Origin: Xanthostigma xanthostigma
Taxonomy: Eukaryota; Arthropoda; Insecta; Raphidioptera; Raphidiidae
Direction: 5' to 3'
Assembly (NCBI GenBank): GCA_963575645.1
Contig: OY754476.1
Span: 5,642,001 to 5,706,000, forward strand
DNA length: 64,000 nt
Notes under the pieces: model-generated
Databases searched by the model: none
The model's input: only the letters and a program-made list of their open reading frames with translations
What the model was told of the DNA's origin: nothing
Position numbers and translations under genes: made by a program
Shown here: positions 1-12,368 of the stretch, piece by piece
How positions within the stretch are numbered: position 1 is the stretch's first letter
Layout of the letters: each line of letters begins with the position of its first letter

Positions 1-1640
1 TTAAGTGTATTATTAGGGTATGATGATGATATAAATTTCTTATGACGACAAAACGCTTTTTTGGTAATATATCATCCATGAATATTTTTAACGATATGAA
101 GTACCAGAAGGTATTTTTGAATTGACAAATCAGTTGAGTAAATGCGACAAATTTGTATGTAGGTTCTAATAATTAAATAGTATTTTAAAAAACATCAAAA
201 TATAGTTACGAACTATAATAGTAATTGATTCGAGTACATTTCTATCAACTATAGTAACTAGAGTTACTTCTGAATCGCAATACTTATTTTATTGGAATAC
301 TTAATATGCAGTGTCACAAAAAGGTTATAAATTTTTATTATAACAATTATGAAATAACACTTTATTACTTTCCTTTGACAAAGAACAATAATAAAAACGC
401 ATTAATTGTATATAAAATTGCTTTAGAAACTAAATCCATAATCCCAATTTATGACGGACTCACGTTTAAAAGGTACTTAAATTTTATTGGAGTATTTCAA
501 CAATGAAATTTTTGAACCAACGTTTGAGTAATCTAAATGTTTTTGAATCAAAATAAACAATGCTTTAATATTTAATTAGTGACCCAGTCTGGTCGAAGGT
601 CATGCAAGTAAAAATGATTTATAATTTATTCTTGAAACAGTGTACTTAGTATTTACCATGTTTTTTATAGTAGCTTATTATATTACACAGCGTATCTTAT
701 TTACGATGGAATTAGTTACTCCCCGTTACTATCATAAAAAAAACGTGCAAAGAAGATCTAGCTCTTTCCCTCCCGCCTTCAACTTTTTTACATGCTCTCG
801 GTCGTATTTTTGACCCGAAGATAGATATTTTTGCTTTAAAATAAAGTTAATTGTCTCCTCTTGAAACGTTACCGGATAAGTTTAAAAAATGTTGAGTAGA
901 GGCTACACAACGCCTTTTTTAATTAGAAAACTTTTCAATATTTTTAAAGAGTCTTGTAGCGCGCCAAGAGGTACTCATTATTTTTAATTACAGACCAAAA
1001 TTGTACTTGTCAGTTATGAGAATATTGCTCTTTCGATATGAAATACAGAACAAAATATCCGTTTTTAGACCAAGCATCGTGACTTCAAAAGAAAAGAAAA
1101 TCAGAACAACTGTATATCCTATATATTACACTGATAATGCAATTCAAAAATTCGTTTTTTTCAAAATTCTAAAAACCACAACAGATGTAAATACTATGTA
1201 AGAGAATTTTATCTTCATAAAATAATACTCTACAGCCTCTGTCGGAATTAATACAAACTTAATGTCGATAGGCTATGAAAATGTAAGTTCCTTTTAAATT
1301 AGGGTCAATCACTCAGTTGACCTATAAGTTATTTGTATCATATTTGTAGTTTAAATTTATAACAAATTAATCCCTTCAAGAATTGAAACCAAACTTTAAA
1401 TGTATCAAATTTCCCTAAAAAATTATCTAATAGGTGTAAAATTGAAATATTAATACCGCCAATCAAGCTTGATAAATAATGATACTGCTTTGATTGATTC
1501 CTTTCTTATAGTAATTTAGAAATTGAATTTCATTGTTAGGCGACAGTTACACAAAATATTATTCGCACGAACACATACGAAGACGTACGAATGGTCGTAA
1601 GTAAACAGATAAATGCATAATTATATATGGATGTTTATAG
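1..1640. other. Non-coding stretch, nothing recognised
   Basis: AT-rich sequence without a recognisable gene, repeat boundary or RNA. The short open frames here (for example 306-506 and 1001-1201) have no splice context or family resemblance that I would defend. Confidence 0.6.
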
Positions 1641-1824
1641 CGGGGTCAGTCAAGGATCTAAAAAGTTACCAGGAAAATTGTCAAACAATTGTTCGAAATA
1701 AAGTAAATGAATTCTCATCACGCCTCTACTGTACGAATTTTAAAGGAAGACTGGAAGACTGGTCTATGGAATGTACTATGACGTTATTGCAGAAGAGCGC
1801 ACATGCATTTTATATTAGTAAAAG
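1641..1824 (+). other. Exon-like open segment, family unknown
   Basis: An open segment of about 61 codons is preceded by an acceptor-like tract ending in TTTATAG and followed by AAAG|GTATAA. Its composition is less AT-biased than its surroundings. The translated product contains LEDWSMECTMTLL, which vaguely recalls the W-x-x-E block of mitochondrial cytochrome P450s, and an open stretch at 2204-2425 ends in a hydrophobic/basic segment that could be a P450-like C-terminus. No heme-binding or ExxR motif lies between them. If real, this is a decayed fragment. It may equally be chance. No function is assigned. Confidence 0.2.
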
Positions 1825-2769
1825 GTATAATGATCCTGGAACCGCTTCTATGCAATAAGGGACACAATGGTACACATTAGCGACTTCTCGCCCTTTCCCG
1901 ACCGGTCTTCTTTAGCCGAGCGCACTGTACATACAACAAATTATTTTGTTTTGTCGTCAAAATTCGCACGAACGGGTTGAAAGGAACATTGAAAAGATAA
2001 TCGTCCATATAAATTATCATCACTCATTTTTTTCGGTTTCATGAAAAAAGAGTTTTTTTTTTAAAGTCAATGTTTCGAAAAAGTGAAACCATTTTGCAGC
2101 TGGCTTCATTACTCTATCCATTGTTTGGTTAACAGTTTTGAAAATGCACTTATTGCTTAAAAAAACGCATCCAATGTAACCACTCATTCGTACGAATAAA
2201 ATTTTGTGTGAATTCGTATCCAGTGTAACCGCCATCTTAGTGTTTGGGGCAAATGAAAATATGACGAAGCTATACGCGCTACGCAGTACCGGATTAGGGA
2301 CGAGGAAACTGCCCTTCATGAAAAAGGTATTTGGAACAATTCTGAAAAATTACACGATCGAAGTTGTTTATGAAAACAAAAACATTTTCTTTCGCTCTAC
2401 TGAACAGACCTCTTTTAATGGCTAAAATTTTTAACTCATTAATAGGTTCAATTTCGAGAATTACCTTGTAACTAATAAAACTAAACGTTAAAATAATAAA
2501 AACTAAAAGCTAGCTACTCAAAAGAAGGAAAAAAGCTTCTAATATGAAAAGTAGGAAGGTATATTAGCTTTAGTGTCATCTTAATATACTTACTTAAATG
2601 ATTACTGGGAAGATTGTTTTCTTCTTTTACGTAGCCAGGTTTCAGTTTTTCAAGTTTTTAATTGTATTCATTTTTTAGTGACTCCAGAAAAATATATTTA
2701 TAAGGAAATATCAGAAATAATCGAGTAAAAAATTCCAAAATTCCTTTTTCAATTTGTCCATATATAAGA
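1825..2769. other. Non-coding stretch, nothing firm
   Basis: No gene or bounded repeat recognised. Overlapping open frames on both strands at 2020-2425 look like a chance overlap or decayed coding DNA. Confidence 0.5.
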
Positions 2770-3110
2770 CTAGCGGTCCCGCCCGGTTTCACCCGAGTGC
2801 AAAAAAACGAATGGGGTACGAGTACGCACGTTCATCTTAGTTTCCCGAGATGAATGCTGTGTCCCAATTTTATGATGATCGGAGTTACCGTTCAAAAGTT
2901 TTTGTCGGACAAACAAATTTTGAGTTATATTTTGCAACATTTTTCATTGATGCTCCGCTCTTATTGGTCGTAGCGTAATAGTATATAGCCTATAGGCTTC
3001 CTCGATAAATGGACTATCCAACAATTTTTTTCAATTCGAACCAGTAATTCCTGAAATTAGCGCGTTTAACCAAACAAACAAACTCTTTAGCTTCATATAT
3101 TAGTATATAT
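2770..3110 (-). mobile_element. Non-autonomous Helitron-like element (copy 1)
   Basis: On the minus strand the sequence runs from an eroded TCTATACTAATATATAA-like 5' end to GGGCGGGACCGCTAG, with a GC-rich stem just before the terminal CTAG and a T directly after it. TC...CTAG ends, a subterminal hairpin and A|T insertion without target duplication are Helitron hallmarks. Better-preserved relatives lie at 26608-26987 and 59839-60165. No Rep/helicase coding sequence is present. Confidence 0.75.
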
Positions 3111-3645
3111 TTGCAGTAATCAAGTTCAATCCACTTGATAGCCCAGGAAATTATATAACCCTAACTCCGGCGCTGGTTATACGAATGATTTTCAATTGAT
3201 ATTTCACTTTTTCCGGTCTGATACGGGTTTGAATCCGAACTATGTCTAATTCCGACCTTGTATCAATATAAAAATGTATTTGTAGTGTATGTCGAAACGA
3301 ATTCGGTATTCAATTATGTCATTGAACGTAGAAATATTAAGCAAACGTTTTCACTAAGTTCGGACAATTATAAGCAAAATTTATACAGTATGTTCAAAAA
3401 AATATCGTTACAAACAAGGCTGCCATTATATCTCTGACCCACTATAACACAACATTTTGCGACCGGTTTTTACACGAATCGATTTTACCCTACCGTGCCA
3501 AAAGAAGTTTTACTTAGCTCAACCAAGCTTAACCCGATTAAAGACACAGATTTGTTCAGGGTTAGACTTACTGCTCAGTTAACATAACCATACCCTTTGC
3601 TCTATCATTCATCCATCAATAATAATAAAGAACTTCATAAAAAAA

Positions 3646-3864
3646 TCTATACTAATATTATAAAGAGGTAAGGTTTGTAAGCTTCGATGTAGGAGGTAAT
3701 CTTCGAAACTACGTAATCCGATTTCAAAAATGTTTTCACCAATGTATAGAATGAACTTCCAGGGTGAATATAGGCTGAATATTATCGCGTTAAAATAAAA
3801 GCAACGTAAGTCTACGAAAAAACGGTGGCGATACAAATTCGGGCGAACGGGACCGGGCCGCTGA
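3646..3864 (+). mobile_element. Helitron-like element, short diverged
   Basis: It starts with TCTATACTAATATTATAAAG and ends near CGGGACCGGGCCGCTGA, an eroded version of the CGGGCGGGACCGCTAG end of the family above. The interior is unrelated to the other Helitron-like copies, so this is a separate non-autonomous subfamily or a chimeric element. Confidence 0.55.
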
Positions 3865-4053
3865 TTGTCTATAAAATAATAAAATCTTGAATAGTTTACT
3901 TAGAATTGGAATATCGGTTTTAAAAGTACCTACTTGGTATGGTTTTGTTTGAAATGTTGCCCATCGAAAGAACTGATGATAAATAATAATTTACTTGTCT
4001 ATTACTTGTCTATTAAGCAATATTGATGTTAATAAGTAATAAACTAATTGCTT

Positions 4054-4634
4054 ACTAGTGTGACCTGTGCGAATTATTCGCACTAAATAAGTATAATAAT
4101 TATCACTTTACAAAATTATTTTTTAAATATGATTGCAGGTATTCAATTCGTTTCTAATTTTGCACACTGCTTATAACGCTCTTATTTTTGTTGTATTACA
4201 ATATGAAGCTCAGATAACAGATCGAAGAAATATTTTACTAAAATTGTCATATAGGAGGCGCAAGTAGCAAAAGCGTTGAGTTAAGCCGTTAGATGGCATC
4301 ATGCAGCATTGCTGTGACGTTGTTCAGCGTTGCTCAAAATTAAAGCCGTTAGATGGCAGTATGCAGTATTGTGTCTGTTGTATTACAATATGAAGGTCAG
4401 ATGACAGATCGAAGTGTTGACGTTGTTTCAAAATTAAAGCCGTCAGATGGCAGACGTTGTTCAGCGTTGCTGTATTTTAATTAATTTACAAAAACAAAAG
4501 CAATAATAAATTTTTTAGTTGTCGATTTCAGTAGAGCAAGCAATTATCTGTAAAATGATATATAATTTATGTGGAGAAATTGTGAGGTTTTTTCTAAAAA
4601 GGGAGGCAAACATCTTTAACCTTAGCGTATTAAT
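4054..4634 (+). repeat. Long dispersed repeat B, copy 1
   Basis: It runs from ACTAGTGTGACCTGTGCGAA to CCTTAGCGTATTAATA and has a close reverse-complement partner at 58537-59116. The interior contains several short degenerate copies of a GCCGTTAGATGGCA motif and of GACGTTGTTCAGCGTTGC, so it is internally repetitive. No open frame is seen. It could be a solo LTR (TGTG start) or a non-autonomous DNA element. Termini and target duplication are not clear enough to decide. Confidence 0.75.
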
Positions 4635-5547
4635 AATTTGATGATGATTTTTTGCTAATGTTGAAATATGAAAATCAAATCCTAGGACTGATATTTAAAG
4701 TACCATAATTTTTATGAATCAGACAACACCATAAATACATTAAAATAGAATTTAGTTGTGGAAAACATTTGGACCAAATTCCCTAGTAAAATAAGAAATA
4801 TTCTGTAGATAAATGAGACAATTTTGTGAACACTCGATATACATTTTATAATTGTAAGTACTCATATAAATGCCGTTCACAATCCTGTCATATAAGGCGT
4901 ACATCAATAATGAAAGCTAATGGCCACTAATCTATTGTTGTAGAGCGACTAAGTCACAATTAAGAAACATTTATTGAACCATAACAATTGTTAAACTGCG
5001 AAACCTCGCAATTGAAATTTGAATTTTTATTTATCTATAATATAACCTATTTGTTATCTAATGCTTTTAACTAATAAAATCATATCAGACAATAGGCATA
5101 TAATTTGCTTTAAAAACTGATAAGATCACATCACTTCAAATTTACAAAGATAATTAAAAGTAAAGTGATTTGATTTTTGACAAAGAAACGTGACGATAGA
5201 TCAATGTTGATTCATTAAAAATCAAGTGCAAATCGTAATATTATTTTCAAAAATATTTACACAAATGCGTCTGTTTAATTAGTCATCATGAACTGCCACT
5301 TACAAAGTTTTGTAACTTGCCTATTGACATAATACATTTTATTTTATTTGCAAATAACGCATAAAATTGCACAACCAATTATAATTATTTAGTAACCAAT
5401 ATAAATGAATAAAATAGTAACTTTGTAATAAATTGTAGATTCTTAACGAAATGTCAACTTATAGATGCGCGGTATATAGAATGCATAGACCGAATCATCA
5501 ATTTTCATAATCTTTATGTCTGCGCCTGTCAATTTAATTGGGGTAAG
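4635..5547. other. Non-coding stretch, nothing recognised
   Basis: AT-rich sequence with no gene-like or repeat structure that I can delimit. Confidence 0.55.
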
Positions 5548-5814
5548 TTCCGATTAAGGGGCAAGTCCGATTGGGATGAAACTTTGAACATTTGTTGATC
5601 TTGAGGGAAATGCCCCCTAATAGCTTTATGGGGGTTTAAATATTTTACTATTTTTAGCAATTGATTCGTAGTGATTTTGTTTTAAATGATTAAAATGGTA
5701 AAATCTTTAAACCTTTATAAAAATGTTATGGGACCTTGGCGCCAAAAATCCCTTGGGAGGAGATTAACAAATGCCCAAAGTTTCATCCCAATCATACGTG
5801 TCCCTTAACCGGAA
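5548..5814. mobile_element. Foldback MITE
   Basis: The two ends (TTCCGATTAAGGGGCAAGTC and the complement of GTGTCCCTTAACCGGAA) form diverged inverted repeats of about 45 bp, including GGGATGAAACTTTG / CAAAGTTTCATCCC. Weaker pairing continues inward. There is no coding capacity. Confidence 0.65.
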
Positions 5815-7030
5815 TATAGAAAGGGAATAGAATGGGCTACATAATATAGCGATTTTACTAAAGGTTGCGAACTAATAAAAAAACTCGAGGGAAGCCCGTT
5901 ATGGCCAATAAGTCCGTATGCATATTATACTGCTCATATTGGTGACTTCAATGCTAGGATAGGACCCAACCTATTGATTTTTTCAATGCAATACGAAACG
6001 CAAGTGTGCAACTACATAACTTTGAAAATAATGCTGCATTTTGTAAAATCATCATAAAGTTATAACTTTGTTTATTTTTTGTGCAATAAAATTTTCACAT
6101 TATTTTTATGTGTTTTTTGAATGGTACATTAACGTATTACAATTTTCGAGAACGTTAATGAAAGAATTCAATTTTTTTCGTCAAAATTATCCAAATAGAA
6201 ATATTGCGATTGATATTTTTATGAGTGCAAACATAAAAAGTGTTCTGTAGTTCTTATTCATAACATTGTTTTCAGAGAAAAAAATATGTTTATATTTTAT
6301 GTTCGTTTTTAAGTAGTTTTTTATTAACTGAAATGCTGTAAAAAACCAAGCGATAATGACATATAATTTCGGAAGTTTTTTGTGCTACTGGTATCGCTTG
6401 TAACAATTCATTTTAATTAGAAGTATAATGAACAAGTATAGAGAGAAAAAACTAAAAATAAAACGAAAAAAATATTGTTTCTTCGCAACGTATAAAAAAA
6501 ATTATATTTTTTATTTGAACAATTTTTGCTTCAGCACTTCAAATGATCAGGATTTCAATTTTTTTCAATTTTACATTCCTGCAGGGTATACGACGGAGAC
6601 GTTTTAGATGTTAGAAATACATTACTAACAAGGACCTCACGCGTGTAAGACACTTTAATACTTTCTTACTTTTATGAAGGAAATTTCTGAATTACTGCAG
6701 TTAGCTAAAAAGTTCCACTTTAAAAATCAAGTTCATGGTAAAAGCAAACATCTTAAAATTCCACAATAATGTGATACATCTATAGATATATATTTAATTA
6801 ACAGTGTAGAGGTCATCAAGCAATTACTAATTTCTTTTAAAAAATCCGTATTAAGAATTCTCGGTATCTATTGTCGAACCTGTTTGCTATTATTGGGTGC
6901 AAGGTGGTAATCCCCCAGTTGAATAATATAGTTATTTCTATCTAAGAATCGCTTCTATAATTTATACGTTAAATAATCTAATATTCAGAACTTACGTTTA
7001 TCGCTTGAATAAAACACCTTTATTCAACAC
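5815..7030. other. Non-coding stretch, nothing recognised
   Basis: No exon, RNA gene or element boundary recognised. A short open frame at 6068-6250 is AT-rich and without context. Confidence 0.5.
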
Positions 7031-7375
7031 GCGTGAGTAATATATAATTTCGGGGCCCTGCTAAATTCGGGAGAAATAATAAATTACTTCATGTTGACGC
7101 GTAGAGTGCTAATAATAAGCCGTACTGTGCGTTAATACATTTTCTGGACCAATAGGAACGCAGTAGCGAGCGGAAGCGTACAATAATGAATAATAACTGC
7201 ATAGTTTCTGGACCAATAGGAACGCGGTAGCGATTTGTATATTATATGAAAACAGCATCGCAATTCAGCGAAAGTCAGGGCCATCTTGTGTGCGTCGAGG
7301 GCGGTGGGTACGTCAATCAATGAAGTGATTATTATTTTTCCCTCTTTTATCAGGGCCCCGATTACATATTACTCG
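7031..7375. mobile_element. TIR element with CGGGGCCCTG ends
   Basis: Inverted ends read roughly ACGAGTAATAT..AATCGGGGCCCTG on each side. Inside, a direct repeat of about 28 bp (TTTCTGGACCAATAGGAACG) occurs twice, at about 7140 and 7205. No transposase frame. Confidence 0.5.
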
Positions 7376-7390
7376 TGCTAGTTGAATAAA

Positions 7391-7513
7391 ATATTATGTG
7401 CGACCATTGATCGAAGGAGAATATTCCATTCGCGTGTTACCGCACTCGCTAGGCTCGTGCGGCAAATTTCACGCTCATGGAATCTTCTCCTTCTCTCACT
7501 AGTCGCACAATAT
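7391..7513. repeat. Short hairpin MITE
   Basis: The left arm contains TATTATGTGCGAC and GAAGGAGAATATTCCAT; the right arm carries their complements (ATGGAATCTTCTCCTTC, GTCGCACAATATA). The two arms span almost the whole 123 bp. Confidence 0.6.
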
Positions 7514-8118
7514 ACTATTACTTTAAAAAAAATAATTTTCATTAACACTTTCGAAATATCTCTTTAAAGAGAAAGACGTTTCCTCAGAATCGGTTCAGGG
7601 GTTTCTGAAATCGTGAGATATAAAATAGCTGTAAGTACAAAACATAATATATTTAATAATTTACTATATGAATCATTGTCTATCTACTCAATGTGTGGTG
7701 AGTGAATGCAACAAAGCGTATCGAAAATGTATCTGCGTCTCTTTCTTCGATGTAATTCCCTGATTTCTCCGATGGTAGGATTGGTTGATGTACTTGCATT
7801 CAATCTGAATAAAGTATCTCTGTTTCAAAAACTTTGTCTTTTTCTGTGACGTTACGTACCCAGCTTTTGGCCCAGGAGGGGGCAAATTAGAAATTTCTTA
7901 AGTCGGCCCCCCGTGCTTGTTTTACCCTCCAGGATACTTACGGCTTAAAAAAGACAGAAGTATATGTTTGCACCCAATGGTTCGATTGCGATTTTATTCC
8001 TATGCTCAGTATAGAATAAAAGTATATTGTACAAAACCATGATCTATGTACGGATTTGGTACTTGTCCGATTTTTAAATGAAATAAGCCATAATCTCATA
8101 ACTATGGTTAGTATATTA
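7514..8118. other. Non-coding stretch, nothing recognised
   Basis: No gene-like signal. The 65-codon minus frame around 7688-7885 has no recognisable features. Confidence 0.5.
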
Positions 8119-8465
8119 GGTGTGCAATAATGATGTAACGAATGTCAATTTCTAGACATTCGCGAACGTGAATATTCAGTTTTCAAATCTGGCGTCTCCA
8201 TGGTTCCTTCCAAGAAAATCCCTTGTCCATCCTTCATGTATCCCAGTGTTTTATGTAAAGTATTTTTGTTTATTTACTAAAATTTTTTGATTAATTTTGT
8301 AACACAGTCATGGCTAATTACGCGTATTACAGACGTAGAAGCCAACAAACCGTATATTAAAAAAAAAAAATCTGGCGTCATTTGTCCAAGGTTAAAATTT
8401 AACAGCTGATTGGCCGCGCAATTTGTAGGTACGTACACATTTGTAGTGGTTCTGGGTACTAGGTT
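8119..8465. repeat. Dispersed repeat D (several diverged pieces)
   Basis: Shares blocks such as ATGTAACGAATGTCAATTT, TTTTCAAATCTGGCG and CAGCTGATTGGCCGCGC with pieces at about 33999-34135 (inside the Mitf bHLH intron) and 60182-60335. Fragments of the terminal block recur near 9285-9335 and 20175-20215. This suggests an old non-autonomous DNA transposon ending in TGATGTAACGAA. No open frame. Confidence 0.55.
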
Positions 8466-8488
8466 GATTATTAAGACTCCAAAGCTTT

Positions 8489-8928
8489 CAAATCTTTGAT
8501 TTACGTCTGATTAGAACTCTTCAATAAATAAAATTATCGACCAATTTTTCAGACAATATATTAACAAAAAATATAATTAATACATTAACGTTTCAATCCG
8601 GATTTGGACTTTCTTCAGAACTGATCTAAAAAATATAAAAAATAATTAATATTTAATTTCTAATTCGATTGCTTCATATAAAATTATTTCAAAAATATTA
8701 ATATTGAAATAATAATAATAATTATTATTTTTTCAGTATTTTGATACTAATTAATAATTTTGAAAGAATTTTATATAAAGCGAATTAGAAATTAAATATT
8801 AATTATTTTTTATATTTGTTAGATCAGTTCTGAAGAAGATCCAAATCCGGATTGAAACGTTAATGTATTAATTATATTTTTTGTTAATATATTGTCTGAA
8901 AAATTGGTCGATAATTTTATTTATTGAA
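8489..8928. mobile_element. Penelope-like element remnant (inverted arms)
   Basis: The element is almost entirely two long inverted arms (AATAAATAAAATTATCGACC and its complement) around an AT-rich centre. It is flanked by a 14-bp direct repeat with one mismatch (GACTCCAAAGCTTT at 8475-8488, GACTACAAAGCTTT at 8929-8942), which points to target-primed insertion. The right arm holds CTGAAGA, a GATCC/GGATT stem, then GAAAC (8830-8858), matching the hammerhead ribozyme core CUGANGA-stem II-GAAA known from Penelope-like elements. A reverse copy sits in the left arm. No reverse transcriptase remains. Confidence 0.55.
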
Positions 8929-8942
8929 GACTACAAAGCTTT

Positions 8943-10120
8943 ATTACTTAATATTAAAGAAAAAGCTGATAAAACATAATATTTACAAGGTTACCTTAGC
9001 GAAAAAATTAAAGTTATTTTAAAAAAAGGAGTGAGTGAAAAACTTGTCTAATAAACATACTAAGAAATTAACATTTTCGTCTTATTTAATATTAATAATA
9101 ATAATAATCTTTATTAGTACATATTAGTGCACTAAAAGGCGAGGTTCAGCCACAGGCTGCTTTTCAACCTAACCCTTTATGCTAAATACATAATAAAAAT
9201 ATAATATAGAGCAACAATTACTAAGTACGTTACATGCATTATTTCCTTTAAAAAAAATTCAAAAAATATTCGTATCAATTTTGCGAATGCGAATTTCAAA
9301 AAATATGCGAATATTCGTTACATCACTAGTGTATAATGTGCATATGGGTATAAATTGTTTATTTATGTGTATCCGTTTATAATTGATTATGGGATTTCTA
9401 GATCTTTAAGAGGAAAAGACAACGTCTTATGCATTCTCCATGCAACCTATAATGGTGCTACTCTGTACGGTATATGTAAGAATTTACAGTGCTGTTAATT
9501 TATTGTTTTTTTCTAACAAATTTAACATCACATATGTGAAAGTGAGACAGAAATTTAACAGCGCTGTTAATTTTAACAATGACCATACAGAATAGCGTCA
9601 TAATATGTTAAGTCGTTAAATTATAATATACTACATCATTACATGCAGTGTTGCATAATGCATAAACTCTCACACATTTGTACACCAGAATGAGAAATAT
9701 GCGAATTCTAGTCCAAAAGGTTAATTTTTGGGTAGTGTTTTAATGTTATTGATATTATTACTATTTTTACCCTCGACGAAACGGAGCAGGTATATGCGTT
9801 TAGCCTGACAGATTTTTTTATTATTATTAGGGTCCAGTACGATAACACTATGCACCCAAATTTTGAAATTTTTTTTTTAAGTCATAGAAAACGCTAAATT
9901 TTGACGTTCAAAAAAAAAAACTTTGCGGATTATTCACAAATTTCCTCAAAAATACGTGAAAAAAATGGAACTACTTTTCGTCTTTCACTGTCATTTTTTG
10001 AATCTAACCAATCAAAAATCACAAATACACGTCATAGCAGCTGGTGTAGAATTATTGTATAACTATCTCACTTTGTATGCAGCTTTCGATTGTGTTATGG
10101 AAGCAGGGTCGTATTTAGAT
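8943..10120. other. Non-coding stretch, repeat scraps only
   Basis: Contains an (AAT)n tract near 9092-9110, typical of LINE tails, and a terminal scrap of repeat D near 9285-9335. No gene. Confidence 0.5.
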
Positions 10121-10340
10121 TCGCATACCCGTTTATCGTTCACCCCGGAATTGTTTTTTTAAAGACTCAACATTTGCCCCTTCCCGTTTCACTGCGAGAC
10201 AATTCGCATACCCCTTTATCGTTCACCCCAGAATTACAATTCGCATACCCGTTTATCGTTCACCCCGGAATTGTTTTTTTAAAAACTCCACATTTGCCCC
10301 TTCCCGTTTCACTGCGAGACAATTCGCATACCCCTTTATC
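10121..10340. repeat. 120-bp tandem duplication
   Basis: A unit beginning TCGCATACCCGTTTATCGTT at 10121 restarts at 10241 with few differences. The second copy stops after about 100 bp. Sequences just outside (CAGGGTCGTATTTAG at 10105 and CAAATACGACTCTGCCCTG near 10420) are inverted, so the duplication lies inside a small TIR element. The 106-codon open frame across it is a by-product of the duplication. Confidence 0.75.
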
Positions 10341-10730
10341 AAAAAAAGCGGTGGTTTTCAATCTTCATGAAAATGTGAGTTTTAAATTTAAAATTCGTTT
10401 TATAAATTAAAATTTTCAAATACGACTCTGCCCTGAACGTTCAATTGTATTTCATTCCAACCAATTGATATTTCTATCTTTGTTTATCATAGATACAGGT
10501 ATATATAACTTTCTTTTTTCTTATCACTATATGAGACAAGATAGCGATCGCTATAGTAAATAATATACTCTCAACTTACTATACCATAATTATATAATTT
10601 TTTAAAATTAATTTTTAAAAATTAATTTTCCGCACTTAAAACGACCAATAACGCTGTTATATCTTATATAAAACAATAATTGTGAATTTCCAGTGGATAT
10701 TTTGCATAGCAAGTTATCGTACTCTTACCT

Positions 10731-10926
10731 TATTATTATGATCCTGGAGGGGGTAATTACATCCTCCCCCCTATCTACGCCCTTGTAGGGAATGACTAAC
10801 GGAAACGAAATCCTGGGCACATGAACTCTGTTACTATTAGTGTGTTAGTTTCCGTAAGTCATTCCCTACAAGGGCGTAGATAGGGGGGAGGATGTAATTA
10901 CCCCCTCTAGGATCATAATAATAATA
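10731..10926. mobile_element. Foldback MITE with ~75-bp arms
   Basis: Near-perfect inverted arms include GGGGGTAATTACATCCTCCC and GCCCTTGTAGGGAATGAC, separated by a loop of about 45 bp. Flanked by TTATTATTATG / CATAATAATAA, which are themselves part of the pairing. No coding capacity. Confidence 0.8.
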
Positions 10927-11065
10927 AAAAAATAAAACTGAAAATAATACGAATATCTGGCTAAAAAATAAAACCATGACCAAAAAAAATATCAAATTAG
11001 CTTAGGAGTTAATAATTTGCTTGACACCTTCCTTCGTGAATATAAAACTTAAAAAATATTGATTT

Positions 11066-11405
11066 TTTTCCCGTCCACGCCGAAATAAAAATTTTGTTTT
11101 TTTTCGGCAAATTTTTGACAATAAATCGAACTAAAAAAACACGCTTTATATTGAAATAAAAAGTAAAAAATATTTTTTTTAAAATAAGCTTAAAACAATA
11201 ATGAATAAAAAATACTAGTAATATTGTGAAAAAAGCGTGGGGCGCTCGATGAACGAGAATGTGGAACAAAGCGCCCCACGCTTTTTTCACAATAATACTA
11301 CTATTTTTTATTCATTATTGTTTTAAGCTTATTTTAAAAAAAATATTTTTTACTTTTTAGTTCGATATAAAGCGTGTTTTTTAGTTTTTTTTTTAAACTA
11401 TATTG
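11066..11405. mobile_element. Composite SINE-tail / palindrome element, copy 1
   Basis: Starts with CCCGTCCACGCCG, which in the related copy at 24658-25145 follows a tRNA-like head, so this copy looks 5'-truncated. It then becomes a long palindrome whose centre is AAAAAAGCGTGGGGCGCTCG..., pairing with its complement. The arms extend to AGTTCGATATAAAGCGTG. The 93-codon minus open frame over it is an artefact. Confidence 0.65.
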
Positions 11406-12355
11406 ATTTAATTAAACGTTATACATTTTTTTGATAATTTCACCTCTTTAGATACATCTCATAAGCATTCGTATTTTTTTACAAATTCCTATAAATTAAT
11501 AAATTTGTTGTGAAACAGCATGATTTCATGCCCCATTTTTTAGTGATTTACTATATCTTATATAAACACTTGAACTTGTTGATATTGCGGTAAACAATGG
11601 AAATGTGAAAATATGTGTATAACTGAAGCATGTTTTGTAGGCAATTTTCGCAAGAAACAAAAACACTCGTAGTATTTGATTGTTTCATAGCACTGATTAA
11701 CTTTTATGTTTGTAGGATTGTTTGTTATCAATTAAATACGTGATAAAGTCAATGATCTAAATAGTAAACGAAAATTGGTAACCGAATTATCAGTAGATAT
11801 AATGTTTTAGATCACTCGATACGTCATTTGAATTTATCTTGGTTTTCAACTTGAAAAACTATACTTGTATACAATGTCTTTAATTTTTCTTCAAAAATGA
11901 TTTAAACTATTTAAAAATTACAAGGCGTAGCTAAATGGGAACTATTTTGGCTTTCATTTTATGAAACACTCTCCGGAAATACTTGAATTGCATAAAATCT
12001 ATATATATAAAAATGTTCAAAATCTTAAATCTTCGAAAGTTCTTCACCGATTTTGAAATTTTGACACAGCGTTGCATTATATGTTAACCAAAGGACTCAC
12101 TTATACAAGTCAAACGAGTCCAAACTCAATGGACTTATTGTTAGTCATTGAGGAGTCCCTATGACTACCTCCCACCTCCACCATTATGTTAGTTCAATGG
12201 TTCAGTATTATTGTATTCTCACCAGAATTGCGTAAGTTTGCAAAATTTGAAGTCGATACAACAATTAAAAGTTAGTGAAAAGTGAGTTGTAAGATGTTAA
12301 CATTGTTAGGAAGTTATAGGTCAAGCTAATAAAAGCGTCTTAAAAAATCTTCAAC
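11406..12355. other. Non-coding stretch, nothing recognised
   Basis: AT-rich; no bounded feature. TCTATATATATAAAAATG at about 11999 resembles a Helitron start but no matching end was found. Confidence 0.5.
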
Positions 12356-12368
12356 TATAAGATACGAA

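Noticed and set aside
1001-1201. VFRPSIVTS motif reminiscent of fatty acyl-CoA reductases
   Set aside because: Only a handful of residues agree and neither flank continues the family; not enough for a call.
4054-4634. Solo LTR
   Set aside because: TG start is suggestive, but no CA end, poly(A) signal order or clean target duplication could be shown; kept as an unclassified repeat.
10090-10410. 106-codon plus ORF
   Set aside because: Most of its length is a 120-bp tandem duplication, which keeps frame because 120 is divisible by three.
11009-11290. 93-codon minus ORF
   Set aside because: Runs through the arms of a palindrome; the reading is an artefact.
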